From NCBI RefSeq assembly GCF_000003815.2, contig NC_049988.1, positions 21,521,032 through 21,585,031 on the forward strand: DNA of 64,000 nt, read 5' to 3'. The number at the start of each line of letters is the position of its first letter. Position 1 is the first letter of the stretch. Positions 45,513 to 57,109 of this stretch are shown here, piece after piece. The stretch is from Branchiostoma floridae. Taxonomy: Eukaryota; Chordata; Leptocardii; Amphioxiformes; Branchiostomatidae. Both the position numbers and the translations under genes were made by a program. Under the pieces are notes generated by a model. The model was not told the origin of the DNA, ran no database searches, and was given only the letters and a program-made list of their open reading frames with translations.

Positions 45513-46899
45513 GGTTTGGTCCGTTTACAATTGAATGGACCCCTACGTATTTCGGTAATAGTGTTTTTGTTTAAATTTGTGCTCGACCTGTGGCTCTCCC
45601 CGAATACGGGTCCTCGAGCTCAGTACACTAACCAATGCCCCATTAATATAACCATGTTAAGCGTCTTTTGTTGGTCTGTGGGCAGGTGGTCACTTTTGGT
45701 GGGGTTTATGTGCTTGCGGGAATGGAACCGGGAATGGTTATCAGAGGGAACACCACTCAATTTTCATATGTAGATGTCACTTGTACAAGTTTGATTGTGC
45801 AGTACAAAAACTGAGACAAGACAAACGCTGACACAACGCACGTAGCCACGTTGTCTATGGCATAGCCAGTACTGACACCGGAGTGATGCAACATTTACAA
45901 AAACATCCAAATCTGCATTTTCTGTTATTACCGCCAATCGAATGTACGGATGTGAAAGTCATTAATTTTTCATGTAGATACTTGAACAGAAATTAGTATT
46001 TGGAGGTAGTTTTGCACAATATGTACGACAGGTGGTTCCTCGGTTCTATAACTGCAGGTACTGTAGATTTCAATTCACGCCTTGACTTCGAGGGGTGATG
46101 GACGTCTAAGTAGACAAGAAATGTTCAAGCTTACACAATCCACAATTGCTGTCAGTCCTTTACAATACGCTTTGATTGACATTAGACGTTTTTAATATAC
46201 TAAGCATCTTGAGTACGTTTTTAACATTTTCGAATCCCGTAATTACTGGTCAACGCGCACTAAGCAGCTTACCTTTTCAACACTTAATATAAGCGTGAAG
46301 CGATTTCCACTCCAACAACTTTCTTCCTCGTCCATCTCAAAACTTTGGCAGCATCATGTAGGTCATTGACGGGCCACAGTAAGCACAGTACCTAGTTTAA
46401 CATTGTAAACTTAAATCGCGTATCTCTGGAATGACGTGACAATTCGTATTACAGAACTTATAATAGTTTTGAAATATCTTTTTATAAGTGCTGACCAATA
46501 GCATTACCATAGTAGAGTCTTGTGTTCCATCACGGCATCCGGATGAGTTCTGTTGCCCAACATTGAAGTTGCTTAATGTTTTTTTCCTTGTAATTTTATA
46601 AAATGCAAAAGTGGCATAAATTAACAAACAAAACAACATCAAACAAACAATGATTACAAAGAAATACCACCGTGATCCTGGCTGAAATCAAACAAGTGAT
46701 ACGGAATAATCAATCATACTAAACAAGAAAAGGAATATAAAGGAATGATATTGATAATCACAATATGAAGTTGCTAATTACTATAGCCAAGCAAATCATC
46801 GTAACATATAATACAAATCATAGTAACAGGAACAATTTTAGAATGATAACTCAATTATACACAAAGAGCTTGAAGGAGTGTCTCCCACGTTTTAAAATG
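45513..46899. other. Intronic sequence, no gene
   Basis: A/T-rich, with no recognised repeats or coding sequence. Confidence 0.35.
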
Positions 46900-47345
46900 A
46901 TAATACAGTTCGTTCTTGTTGCTATGATATGGTCTAAATGTTCATATGTTTTAAGTACAGAAAATAATTGTCTTATAGAGAGGTGTTGCGCTTTACTAAT
47001 AGATTTGGGCAAGAAGGCTTATCGTATTTGAAATGGCGAGAATTGGTGATTCTCTACAAATCACCAGGACTCCAGGAAGAATAGTGACATATCAGTCACT
47101 AATGGAGATCTGTATATCCAAACGAAACCAAACCTTCTCTAAATAAAATCCCCAAGTACTACATCAATCACATCAAAATCGAACCTCTTATGAAAAAAAA
47201 TCATCACGCCATTGTTTTATTTTTGTCCAGAAATTATCTATTCTTGGACAGTCCCAGAATAGATGTGTTATTGTTTCATCTTCAATTTCGCAGTGAACAC
47301 ACAATGGATTGCTGGCAATTTCCCATATATACAACATTTTCCTTG
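46900..47345 (-). pseudogene. C-terminal fragment of an L1-type retrotransposon
   Basis: On the minus strand, 47345 to about 47200 reads MLYIWEIASNPLCVHC, then EDETITHLFWDC and then FWTKIKQW, the post-reverse-transcriptase cysteine/histidine region of L1-like elements. Downstream FDVIDVVLGDF also fits. Stops follow, so this is a relic. Confidence 0.65.
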
Positions 47346-47800
47346 CTTAATGTTGTTATCTTACGCTACCTCAAGGTCCCACTATACTAGTCAATGCTTA
47401 CAACTTGTAATTAGATGTACATGTACATGAAAGATATTGATTTTTCTGTGGGCATAGACAAAACAACATGGTAGTCGAGGAAGATGTCCTTTTCAGGCAA
47501 TTACTAGTGTCCCAAGAACCATTTGTCATCTCATCATATTGTACAAACGGAAAAGGAACATTTGTGACGGACACGTGGTCCGGCGGTACATTCCCAACCA
47601 AAGTTTGCGTAATGATTTCAATCGCACAAAACCGTCCAATAATGCAGAGAATATCTTATTAAAAATCAGTCACAAATGATGCCACATCTTTTCAGTACGT
47701 GCTGGGGACAACAGTCTTATCAACATGGAGAAACGGTCCTTAACCAATGCTCAACATTTCAGTTGCATAGCACATGAATAGTTGTATTGCGTAGTACACT

Positions 47801-47964
47801 TAGCCTGGGTACCCTCCGGATAGTAGATCACTCCTATGTTCGCTTCTGCTAAACACAGAGAAGCGATCGTATATAGTGTGTAATGAATGTCAGAGCTCAA
47901 AGCGACAGTATATAGTATATAATGAACGCCGGAGCGAACTACTTTCCGGATGGCACCCAGGCTA
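47801..47964 (+). mobile_element. 164-bp MITE
   Basis: The terminal inverted repeats TAGCCTGGGT, then tCCGGAtAGTA, pair with TACTTTCCGGATGG, then ACCCAGGCTA at the right end (about 25 bp with three mismatches). The flanks are 'tacact' and 'tagtac'. It is too short to code; typical of small non-autonomous DNA elements. Confidence 0.8.
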
Positions 47965-48029
47965 TAGTACACTGGCATTGACGGGCAATACCGAATTACG
48001 ACTGAATGGGATATAACTTAGTATTAGAT

Positions 48030-49190
48030 GCAGCCGCAAAGCCCCCTTTACAAATCAAGAATTTAGCTCGGCCGAGCTCCAAATGGACATTTTCGGCCGG
48101 AGTATGACTGGCGTTTTGGCGATCATGCGGGCCTCGACCGATTTTAAGCAGCTCGGCCGGCGTTTGCGGGGCACTTGCAGCTGCGCTTAATTTCAGCGAG
48201 GCCTCGGCGGCGAGCGTTGAGCTCGTCAATGGGTTGCCTGTAGCTCGACCGGAGCTTGTCCGAGCAATGGGCAAGACTTGGCCAATACTCGGGCGGCAAC
48301 CCGACGGTTTTTGACTCTCTTTTTTTCGGTCGGAGTTTGCCCGAACTCTTCGGCCTCGCGCCAGACTCGTTCGGGCTTCCTGCAATAACCGGACGATATT
48401 CCGTCCGACTTTTAACTAGTTTGGCGTGCTTTGGGCGAGCGTTGCGCTGGTGTCGCTGGGAGCTTGGGAGGGCTCCGGTAGAATTTTAACTGTCACCTAA
48501 TCAATGTGACACCTGTGTTGAACAGTTTGTTCCGAAATGTAAATAAAGACTACTGTATGTACGTTTCTGAAAAAAAAAGCTGCGCACCTTTTATAATGTA
48601 AGGCAATTGGACACCAAGACAGTACTTCCTATTTATATTCTTTCTATAGGTTTGGATGTGTGAGATCATATATTCTTCATGTCTAAAGGCTTCCAGCCTG
48701 AAACTCGTACGGCCTTTGCCGGGCTTCGCTCGAGGTTCGCACAAGGTTCGCCCGAGGTTCGCCCGATCGCAGCTTTGTCAATATTATTGTATTATGTTGA
48801 ATAGACTGGTCTGTTCACTTTGTGGCTCTTGTTGTAGTTTCCGGATTGGTGTATCACAATATTCCTGTTGATATTATTATTTTCAGTGTGCCCGTCCACT
48901 CCACTCATGTCCTACACATATCCCGCAACTCAGAAATTAAAGTTTACACAAATATTGGCTTTTTACAAGGTTAATCAGTTCTGACTTCGTCCATGTTCAA
49001 GACATAGTACAATCTCATTAACAAATTATATTCAGTTGTGTTGGACGGACGTCGGACGGGCTCCGTCCATTTGTAAAGGGGGCAGATTTTCAGCGAAAAA
49101 TACAGCCGATACTCGGGCGATGTTGAAATTCGGCGAGCTCTGACCGATCAACAAATTCGGCCGGCGTCCGCATGAATTGTAAAGCCGGCT
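48030..49190. repeat. GC-rich TE island
   Basis: Inverted motifs 'ccccctttacaaat' (48047) and 'atttgtaaaggggg' (about 49069-49082) frame a block rich in 'ctcggccgagctc' and 'ttcggccggcgt'. A second boundary-like 'gtaaagccggctta' lies near 49178. Related pieces occur at 37690-38180 and 40496. It is probably a non-autonomous DNA element with nested copies. Confidence 0.5.
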
Positions 49191-49775
49191 TAATGACAAC
49201 ATATTAAGTCACGTTTACATTTGTCTTACAATTTTGCAACTGTACGATATTTTTGATAGTCCTCGTACGGTTAAGAAAACCGGCTGCAATCAGTAGATAA
49301 ATACTCCTTCTTCGTTAACCGGAAATTTGCTGCGGGCTACCATATTGTTTGCAAGACACAATGCCTATTTGGTGTTTTCCCCTATTAGAACATGATAGCA
49401 ACATTCTAAGTAACGTTTTTGCTGCCATTATTAGTACCTTCAGGTCGTGCTGATGGAGATGTTGCTAAGTGACACGCTTAAAACACCTTTCAGAAATACT
49501 TGAAACGGACCGTGAGTGATAAAACGCCATAATTCATTTAATTTTCAGTCATTGAGTCGTTGAGTAAATTACAACAATCAGGCCGGTTGACGAAGGTGGA
49601 TGAACTTGGCCAGTCGGCGTCATACTTCGTCTAACGCTGTTTTATACCTGTTGCCAACTTTGAGTAAGGCCACACTGATTTGATTTTATGGATGACTTCT
49701 GCGCGCACATTACTTTTCACCTGTTCTAAAAAAACTCATCCGAAGCAGTCCACGCAAGTTCAGAACTTGCCTACT

Positions 49776-50860
49776 TACCAAGCGGAGGTTTGACTCCGGC
49801 TATTTTTTTAAACGTTTTTTTAATGCTTATCAGGCTTTTTTTATCAGGCTTTCTATGTTGTACCGTTTCCTATATGTCTCGCGGCTAACCTTTGCTTAGA
49901 GAGTAGAACCTGCTGACTCTTATTGCCACAAAATGCCAGCATGTGTCGGTTTGTGTAAAACTCGATATGGTCAAAGTACCCTTATGAGTATTCTCACCAC
50001 AGGCTTATATCTTCCACAGTCCTCAGAACCACTCTCTGATCTTTCCTGTCAATATATCAAACATCTATCACTTCATCTGAGCCTGATAAGATGAACAAGA
50101 TAACCTTCATGTGTCTCCTACAAATAAAGACTTGTTTCTTGTGATCCCCTGCGTTCTGTGCTTCAATTCGTAATACCAGATTTATAGAACTTGGTCTAAC
50201 AGCATTTTTATCTTTTGCTGGATTTTTCTTTTTTCGCCCACAAGCATTAATTTTGGGGTCTCCAGAACATAAAGAGCGCGGTCATATACGTCATGAGATC
50301 GTCGCACAGTCGCTAACTTGGGGAATATTTGGTGACAGCCATACATGTTTCCTCAAACTTCAGCTGACTTGATACAAAAATGCCGTCTTAGATCCTTGTC
50401 GGCGGTTGGTTCTGTCACAGCCTGCTTGAATATCTTATGTTGTCGAAATCGTACGCGTACGATGATCATACGACGTACGTGACCGCGACTAACCTAAGCT
50501 TAGGTCCCAATTCCCAACCCGGGGCCCGATCGGGTAGCTTTCGGAAACGAAAAATATGATATAAAAGACAAAAGACAAAGAACGTAAAAAGATTAGTCAC
50601 GAGCCTGATTTACGTATATCCCGTAATAAACACTTTTTTTCGCAAACATCCCGTTAGCAATGGCATGATTCGTCAGGGAAAAGACATTTTCCGACATTTG
50701 TCGCAGTTCTGTCCGCTAAGCTGCGTACGAATATTTGAAAAATGACAACAAATACAATATCATACTGGCTGCTGGACATGAAAATAGTACAAAACAGAAA
50801 GCCCGACAAAACACCGAAAAACACAGTCCGAGCAGAACCTCTGCTTGGAGGGTATGCTAG
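49776..50860. mobile_element. Probable TIR element (about 1.08 kb)
   Basis: The left end 'ccaagcggaggtttgactcc' and the inner 'caggctttctatgttgta' are mirrored on the right as the reverse complement of 'tacaaaacagaaagcccg' and 'gagcagaacctctgcttgg'. Arms are about 80 bp and diverged. Internal sequence includes 'cccggggcccgatcgggtag' near 50518, related to 60030. No transposase frame. Confidence 0.5.
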
Positions 50861-51999
50861 ATAAGTATTTGCCGGTTTAGCATCTAACAGTATAACGTAA
50901 CACTACCGTGAACATTCTCATCTTTGAAAATATCAAATAAGCTCGCACCACAGAAAATGGCCAAGGGTTGTCGACCATAGTAATGACGAGTTCTTATATC
51001 GTTAGGCGAGTATTTTGAAGAACTTAAAGAATGGACATAAACTATCTGTTTGCAATCGTCGAATGTCTTGTTACAACAGTGACCATGCAGCTTGTTTCTT
51101 TTTTTAACATCCTTACTTTAGTGTACTTTGTCGGTGCGTTTACATTGGGAAGATCTTATTTGTATGAAATCATAATCGTCGTATTTTACATACGTCCTAA
51201 CTATGGGCGGTACCGGTACAGAAAATTCAGGTCCAGGTACGGCCCAGGTCCAGACAATCCTGAAAACTTATGAATAGGCGATATTCAAAACAATGGTCCA
51301 TTTCGTGGAGTATGCGACGTCCACCGGCGCTTTAAAATCCTACCTTCATGTAAACAACACGTACTTGCCTCTGTGTTAGGACTAAGTTTTTGGTTTGACT
51401 GACTTGGTAAAGATGACTATCAACTCTCCTATGCTTCAGTCTTGTTAGGGACTTAACGATATTTACCGGGGGGCGGGGGGTTCTGGTGCAAAATGGGTCT
51501 GGTAAAAAAAATTTCTATGGCCCTCTCCCCGCCCTCAAAAATTTTTCTAGGGCCCTCTCCCCGCCCCAAAAAAATTTCAATGGCCCTCCCCCTGAAATTT
51601 TTCCTTACTTTTTCCATTACACACACTGTGTATCATTAAATAATATAACGCTAGCAATAATAATAGCGGTAGTGCTGTTTGAACGGGCCCACGATCGGGG
51701 TGTCAAGACCCGCGCGTCAACAAATTACGCACGTTGGAGTCCTGCTGCCTAGTACTGGGGCATATCTCTCACAAAGTTTTACAACAGCCGACTTTTCATT
51801 TTGATGACATGTATACAAACATGTAGCACTTAATAGCATCTTGTTATACTCGCACTGCAGCGGTTATAAGACTTACCTTGTCTGATATCACTTCTCCGAT
51901 CTACGTGAAAAAAGTCTTACTGGGAACGTTACGCAAGATCTCGAAATTGAGCGTCTGAACTTTCCGCCAGACCAACGGCTAAGGCCGTCCTGGGATCGG
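50861..51999. other. Intronic sequence with a small tandem repeat
   Basis: At 51500-51600, three units of 'atggccctctccccgccc' alternate with A/T-rich 'aaaaatttct'. An 80-codon hydrophobic open frame at 51031-51273 has no recognisable similarity and is not called a gene. Confidence 0.4.
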
Positions 52000-53110
52000 A
52001 GGGCCGAAGGCCCGACCGGTCTAGGAGGGCCGGGGAATGCTCCCCAGGAAATTTTAATGACATTTTTGACCCTCTAAAACGCAATTTCCCGCATTCTGTG
52101 AGGAAAAAAATTGTTAAGTAAACGTGGATTTTATGCGTCCATATCAACGCAGAGAAAAGCGGGTGGGGGAGGGGCGGTTCCACGGCGATCTTTTCCACTA
52201 CACATGTACGATATTTACACAAATGAAAATAAAAACAAATGAAAATAAATTGATTTTGTAGTTGGACGAGACTTGAGTACATTTTAGCGATATCGTTACT
52301 AAAACCGCTTCAAGACTGCTTTGATCATTCAAAAACGGGAGTTATTTCGGCCAACCAAAAATTTTCGCGCCATCAAGATTACGTCACATGCAGCACTGAG
52401 AGCCCGCTGTCACGAAAGTAAACATCGTAATGTCTTTTATGATATCCCGTTGCCGTCCGTGAACCATTCCGTTTACAAAAAGACGATGCACGCAGGATCG
52501 ATATTGATGCCAATTTAATTTCTATAGTCTTCGTAAACTTCGTGCGAACATGGTCTTCGTGCGAACATGGTATCACACGAGAGGTGGCTGCAGTAAAATT
52601 CGTATGGGGAGGGCGAACTATATTGACGTAATCCTTGAGGGGTCCGGGGGCATGCTCCCACGCGAAAATTTTGAAATCTTGACTATCAGAAACGATCTTT
52701 CCTAAATTTTGATGGGCAAAATTTGCTGGCAGACTAAGCTAAGTTTAATAGCTTTTCTAGTAGAACTTCACATGGTTTTAGCTTATTATTGAGGGCGACG
52801 ACGCCCCCAACGTATTTTCACGATTTCTAGTTCCCAAGGCACGAGCCGTCGCAAAGTAGGTCTGGAGAAATGTTGAAATTTGGACCCTCTGAAACACGAT
52901 TTTCGGCATTTTGAGGGATAAACTTTGCTGGTAGACTGTGCTAAATGTGATGACATTTCTGTCTGATTCTTGATGGCAACGAGCGCCGGAGCGCCCTGGG
53001 CGCCGGAGGCGCAAGCCATCGCAAGGGACGTCCAGAGAAAAATCGAAATCTTGACCATCTGAAACTTCATTTCCTGCATTTCAGGGGCACATTTTGCTTG
53101 TATTTATTAA
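52000..53110. repeat. Diverged tandem copies of a dispersed repeat
   Basis: A unit containing 'gaaatcttgaccctctgaaa', then 'cgcaatttcctgcattttga' and 'gctggtagactaagct' occurs near 52035, 52660, 52870 and 53045 in varying completeness. The same family occurs in TRRAP intron F-G at about 20780. The minus-strand frames through it are not genes. Confidence 0.65.
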
Positions 53111-53329
53111 GGCCCCTAAAGCAACGTTCATTTTCTAATCGGTCCAAAACGTGGTCCTCTCAGTAAATGTTTACATGACCGTTTTTTTAGACAGGTCCAA
53201 CAAGTAAAAACGGTTTTGTACTGAAGTCTGTACTGGTACCCACCCCTATTCCTGACTGCAACATTAAAGATAAAGAGTGGCGTTCAGTGCGTTTCCCATG
53301 TGCTTTTTTCAACATAGAACCCCTCCTGT

Positions 53330-53895
53330 TCGCTTAAATGAGTCCCGTTATTACATCTGCTTGGAGATTATCCGGTACAGATGGAGCGGCTACAGGGATA
53401 TCTTCGGCCTTCCTAGTCTCTACCAGACTCCGAATCGCTGGAAAAATTGTAGAAATGGAACAAATCAGAGGAGTAAGCCGGCCAGAGGAATATAACCGGC
53501 CAGGGAACAGCACGCGATCGTCGGATCGCGAGCTGTTCCCTGGCCGGTTATATTCCTATCTATTTGTTCCATTTCTACGATTTTCCAGTGATCCGGAGTC
53601 TGGTAGAGACTAGGCCTTCCTGTCTTGTCACTGGTGTGTTGCCTTCTCTCCACCCCCCGGGGACTTGCCTGCCCACATGTGATGAAAGTGGCGGGAAACG
53701 ACTCTGAGGAAGCTGTGTGCAAGTCGCTGGCATGAATGGCGAGGAAATCGGTCTGTTTACCATAATGGAGTACAGAAGAATTACTACCTAGCGGCCGGCA
53801 GTGGACAGCTGATGAAACAATTCTGACTATGTGAAACTTCCCAAGATCATCTGCCGTCTGACCAAGTGAGGTTTTCATTTCTTTGCTTTTAACGA
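53330..53895 (-). repeat. Dispersed repeat, copy 2 (interrupted)
   Basis: This is the reverse-orientation copy of 36928-37303, interrupted by the fold-back element at 53414-53612. The outer parts keep the same order, including 'ggttttcatttctttgc' and 'gacagctgatgaaacaattc'. Confidence 0.8.
53414..53612. mobile_element. Fold-back DNA element with 8-bp target duplication
   Basis: The termini TAGTCTCTACCAGACTCCG and reverse complement enclose long arms. The innermost 26-bp arms (53486-53511 and 53532-53557) are perfect, with a 20-bp spacer that is itself a small dyad. GGCCTTCC flanks both sides (53406-53413, 53613-53620). The copy at about 37224-37241 lacks the element and has the site once, which confirms insertion. 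An 8-bp duplication plus a TAG start suggests a hAT-like family. Confidence 0.9.
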
Positions 53896-55522
53896 GGGAG
53901 GGGAGGGGGGCATTTCCATCTTGTACAGTAAGAAACTTACTATATTTCTATCCTGGGTGTGGTCTTTGGATATGCTTACACCGAGTGATACGATATATCA
54001 TCACATATAACAAGAGTGAGTTCAATATATTGTAGGATCTTGTAGTATTCATAAATTCCTCTGTAGTTAGTGGCAGGCTCGTACACGTACGTGTATGGCG
54101 GGAACACATGTCATCCTTGATATTCATCTGGTTGAAATTATAAGGGAAATACACAGAAGTTCTGCTTGTTGCTATTAAAAACACCGACAGGCTAATTTTG
54201 TACACAATCTTGAAAGATTTCGTCGGCAAATATAATTTGAACCGTGGCAAATGGATCAAAGTTCCATGATACTCCAATAACATATTTCTGTGCCCTGATG
54301 ATGATGATGTGCCCTGCTTATAAACTTATCCCTTCACATGTATATGATTACGCAGAACACACTCCTATATTAAAGCCGGCTTCACTCCAGATTTTTTACT
54401 ATCTTATGCTACCATAGGATCTGCCTGGAGATTTAGTGGATAATGTGACAGGGGTATAAGTATTTCTATCCAGTCAGCGGCTCGGCTACGGCTTGTTTTC
54501 GATGTCTTTTTTTAAGTCTATATATCACTCTTCTCTTTTTTTGTCAGTCTGATAGACAAGGTTGATGTGCCTCACTTGTCTACATTCGGACGATTCTATT
54601 GAGGACCCTGTCTACCGAAACTACCTCGTTAATTTTGTAGTCTTCCCAAGTGACGTTATATAACTCATAGGCTTTTGGTCTTCCTGACTGGTCAGTGCGT
54701 GATTGTTGTACTCAGAACTAACACAGAACCAAATAATAACACGTCTAGTTTGACAGCAATAACTCAATCCCAGATTTAGGCAAAGAAACAAAACTGAAAT
54801 GTTTGTACATACTTACGTACGATAAGTTCCTTTACAAGGTTTTTTTAGTCGTTTTTATCGGGCTTTCTATTTTGTCTTTTTTTTTGCTGTGTTAGGTTGG
54901 ACACAGAAAAAAAAAAAAATAGAAAGCCCGATAAAAACGACTTAAAAACGTTGAAAAAAAAACAGCCGGAGTCTAACCTCTCCTTGGGGGTAGCTAGCGC
55001 TCACAGGCCCGTTCTTCGAAAGGAAAAAAAACAACAACAACTGTGGTCCGTAGTCTGGCGACACGGCCGCGTGGCGCAAACAGTTCCTTATTATTATTAA
55101 TCGACTATTTTTCCCTAATGAAAGTAGGTGAACTGTTGTTAATTGTAATTTGACAAAGATTAGCCTGGTTTAATCGCGCTTCTTTGGTCCGTCCGGGGAG
55201 GAGCCTACCAGCTCCGGAAAGCGGAGTTTGCGTTACACAGACTAGACAAAGATTAAGTCGTACCACTTCTTCTCTTATGAATGTACATTTCAGCATGTAC
55301 TAGTACTAGTTCAAGAAGTTCTAGAGCTAGAGAACAAGAAAAACTAGAACAAGAAGAAGTACTAGTTCATATCCACAACACGAGAGATCGGCAAACGGGT
55401 CTCCGAGACGTTCCTGTCAAAATTGATTTATGGTCCTTTATGCCGCCAGTCCGAATGTAGCGAACTTGTTGCACGGAGTTCTCACGCTGAATGAAGGGTA
55501 CTCGAAATCACACCTTGACCTA
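53896..55522. other. Intronic sequence with a hairpin
   Basis: The hairpin at 54841-54947 is listed separately. The remaining sequence has no recognised coding; 55300-55370 has short 'agaacaagaa' / 'actagttc' simple motifs. Confidence 0.4.
54841..54947. repeat. Hairpin related to the element at 49776
   Basis: The arm 'gtcgtttttatcgggctttc' (54848-54867) pairs with 'gaaagcccgataaaaacgac' (54922-54941) around a T-run/A-run and a short loop. 'atcgggctttctattttgt' matches the arm of the element ends at 49845 and 50790, so it is the same family compressed into a fold-back. Confidence 0.75.
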
Positions 55523-56380
55523 GTATTCAGGGATTTTCAGGGCTTATACTAGGCCCGTGTTTTTGGTAAGGAGGTTGAAACGCGCTGGCTACGAGTTGTG
55601 GTGAGTTGTGGTTGAAAACGCCAGGCAATACCATGATGTATGCGCGCGGGGAAGTGCCGTTTGCGAGACAACATTACGAGCTAGCTTCCGTGGATTCGAC
55701 ACAACATTGGTGAAAGGGCTGCAGTATGATAACTTGTGCAATCCTTGCGTAATACACATTATCTCTCGCGATTTTTTTGGGGGGTGGCATTTTCCATCAC
55801 GGTTGCAAATTATGGGGTGGCATTTCCCCCTCCGGCTATAATGGTACCTTCAAGGTATCAAATGACCTTTGACTCGGTTTGCCGCGAGATGCAGCGGGAT
55901 GTTTGTTTGTGTGATCCACATATGGCGCTGGCGGCCTGCTCGAGTCAGCGGCGCGAGTCGCGTAGCTGGCGGCGGCTTGCAGGGCTGTTTCGTGTTTCAC
56001 GGCTACGCAAAGAGTCTGTAGTTTACATAGATAAACTACTCGATCTTTGCATGGTACCGCGCAGCGTACAGGCTTGTCGATCTCCGCCTCGATGCACGGA
56101 TCCGTGGGAGGATCCGGAGTTTATAGTTTACAATAAACTCCGTGATCCACGCATGTTTACCACGCACAGGCAAATCATCGCTAAGCTTGTTTAAACAACA
56201 ACAATCTTTATGAACGCAAGCAAGTACAGCGACCTCTGTAAATAATAGGCACATTATTATACTCACAAGAACCGCAGCTACTCCTTTAAGACTTTCGTGG
56301 TAGAGACCGCCCGCCCCTCGCTAATTACAAAACATTGCAGGAAGCCACGGTAGATTGGAGACTAGACGGCACGTTCCTAT
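55523..56380 (+). repeat. Dispersed 0.9-kb repeat, copy 2
   Basis: This is the forward-orientation partner of 34543-35738 without the retroelement insertion. The open frame seen in copy 1 is broken here by a length change in a T/G run at about 55775, leaving overlapping frames of 77 and 152 codons. The small hairpins are kept; at 56115-56140 only the loop length differs from copy 1. Confidence 0.75.
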
Positions 56381-57000
56381 ATCGGGCAAAGTTTTCTACT
56401 GTTGACAGGACGATCCTGTCACTAGCCAAAACCTTTTGGTAAGTATTCCAGGCAGCCTCCCCCATTCCCAATCTTTGACACTTTGAATGTAGGTCATCAA
56501 CCCCTGGGGGACACTGATCCTCTCACAAGCCATGTGAAAAACTTTACAAAACACCAATATGATGCAATCTTGGCTAGCATTAGAAATTCTTGCTCAGCCA
56601 AAAAGATGTAGGTCTACACTGTACACATGTATAAATGTATGAATGATTAGTCCTGGCACTCCTGCCCATACCTGCTGCCCTTGTGAGGCCAAGGAGTTTC
56701 CCTCTCCTTGGTGAGGCTGACTGTTTCCCCAATTTCACAGTGCATTTGTCAGGACCTACTTAGGCATCGTCAGGACCTACTTAGGCAGATGTCAAACCCA
56801 CATGTACTCCCTGTGAGGCTCAGAGTGTTTTCCCAATTACATGGTACATTTGGGTGGACCTACTCAGATACAGATGGCTAGAAGGCCTGGGATGGCTGAC
56901 AGCTATGGGCGGGGTAACTTGGTCACGGATAATATGCTATAGTTCCAAGCAGGAGCCAACATAGTTTCAGTGAGCTTTACATGGGAACTAGCTTCTCATG
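56381..57000. other. Intronic sequence, no gene
   Basis: Short direct repeats 'caggacctacttaggca' at about 56750 and 56770; no other feature. Confidence 0.4.
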
Positions 57001-57032
57001 TAGTTCCAACCTGAGATCAAGGTTCGCTTGGG
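57001..57032 (-). repeat. Right copy of the 32-bp inverted repeat
   Basis: Reverse complement of 30462-30493 without mismatch. It lies 77 bp upstream of the stalk exon. Confidence 0.9.
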
Positions 57033-57109
57033 AAGTGACTACAAAGACAGAACATACTGCTATTTCCCCTAATTTTTCTTCTTAAGTTTACACTGACTTT
57101 TGTCTGTAG

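Larger units (their letters stand above)
30396..57109 (+). other. Intron 2 of lectin gene 1 (26.7 kb), or a gene break
   Basis: Exon 2 ends MNKE with a donor, and the only downstream sequence continuing the protein (EITQLSTTVDALKR) begins after the acceptor at 57110. The homologous intron in gene 2 is 98 bp. The interval is filled with mobile-element remnants, fold-back elements and two assembly gaps; no conserved host gene was found in it. Alternatively exons 1-2 and exons 3-5 are pieces of two different gene copies. Spliced transcript evidence would decide. Confidence 0.55.

Noticed and set aside
46765-47031. 88-codon plus-strand frame
   Set aside because: It lies opposite a minus-strand L1-type retrotransposon fragment, which better explains the region.
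51031-51273. 80-codon hydrophobic frame
   Set aside because: No splice context, no paralogue and no recognisable family; compatible with chance in A/T-rich sequence.
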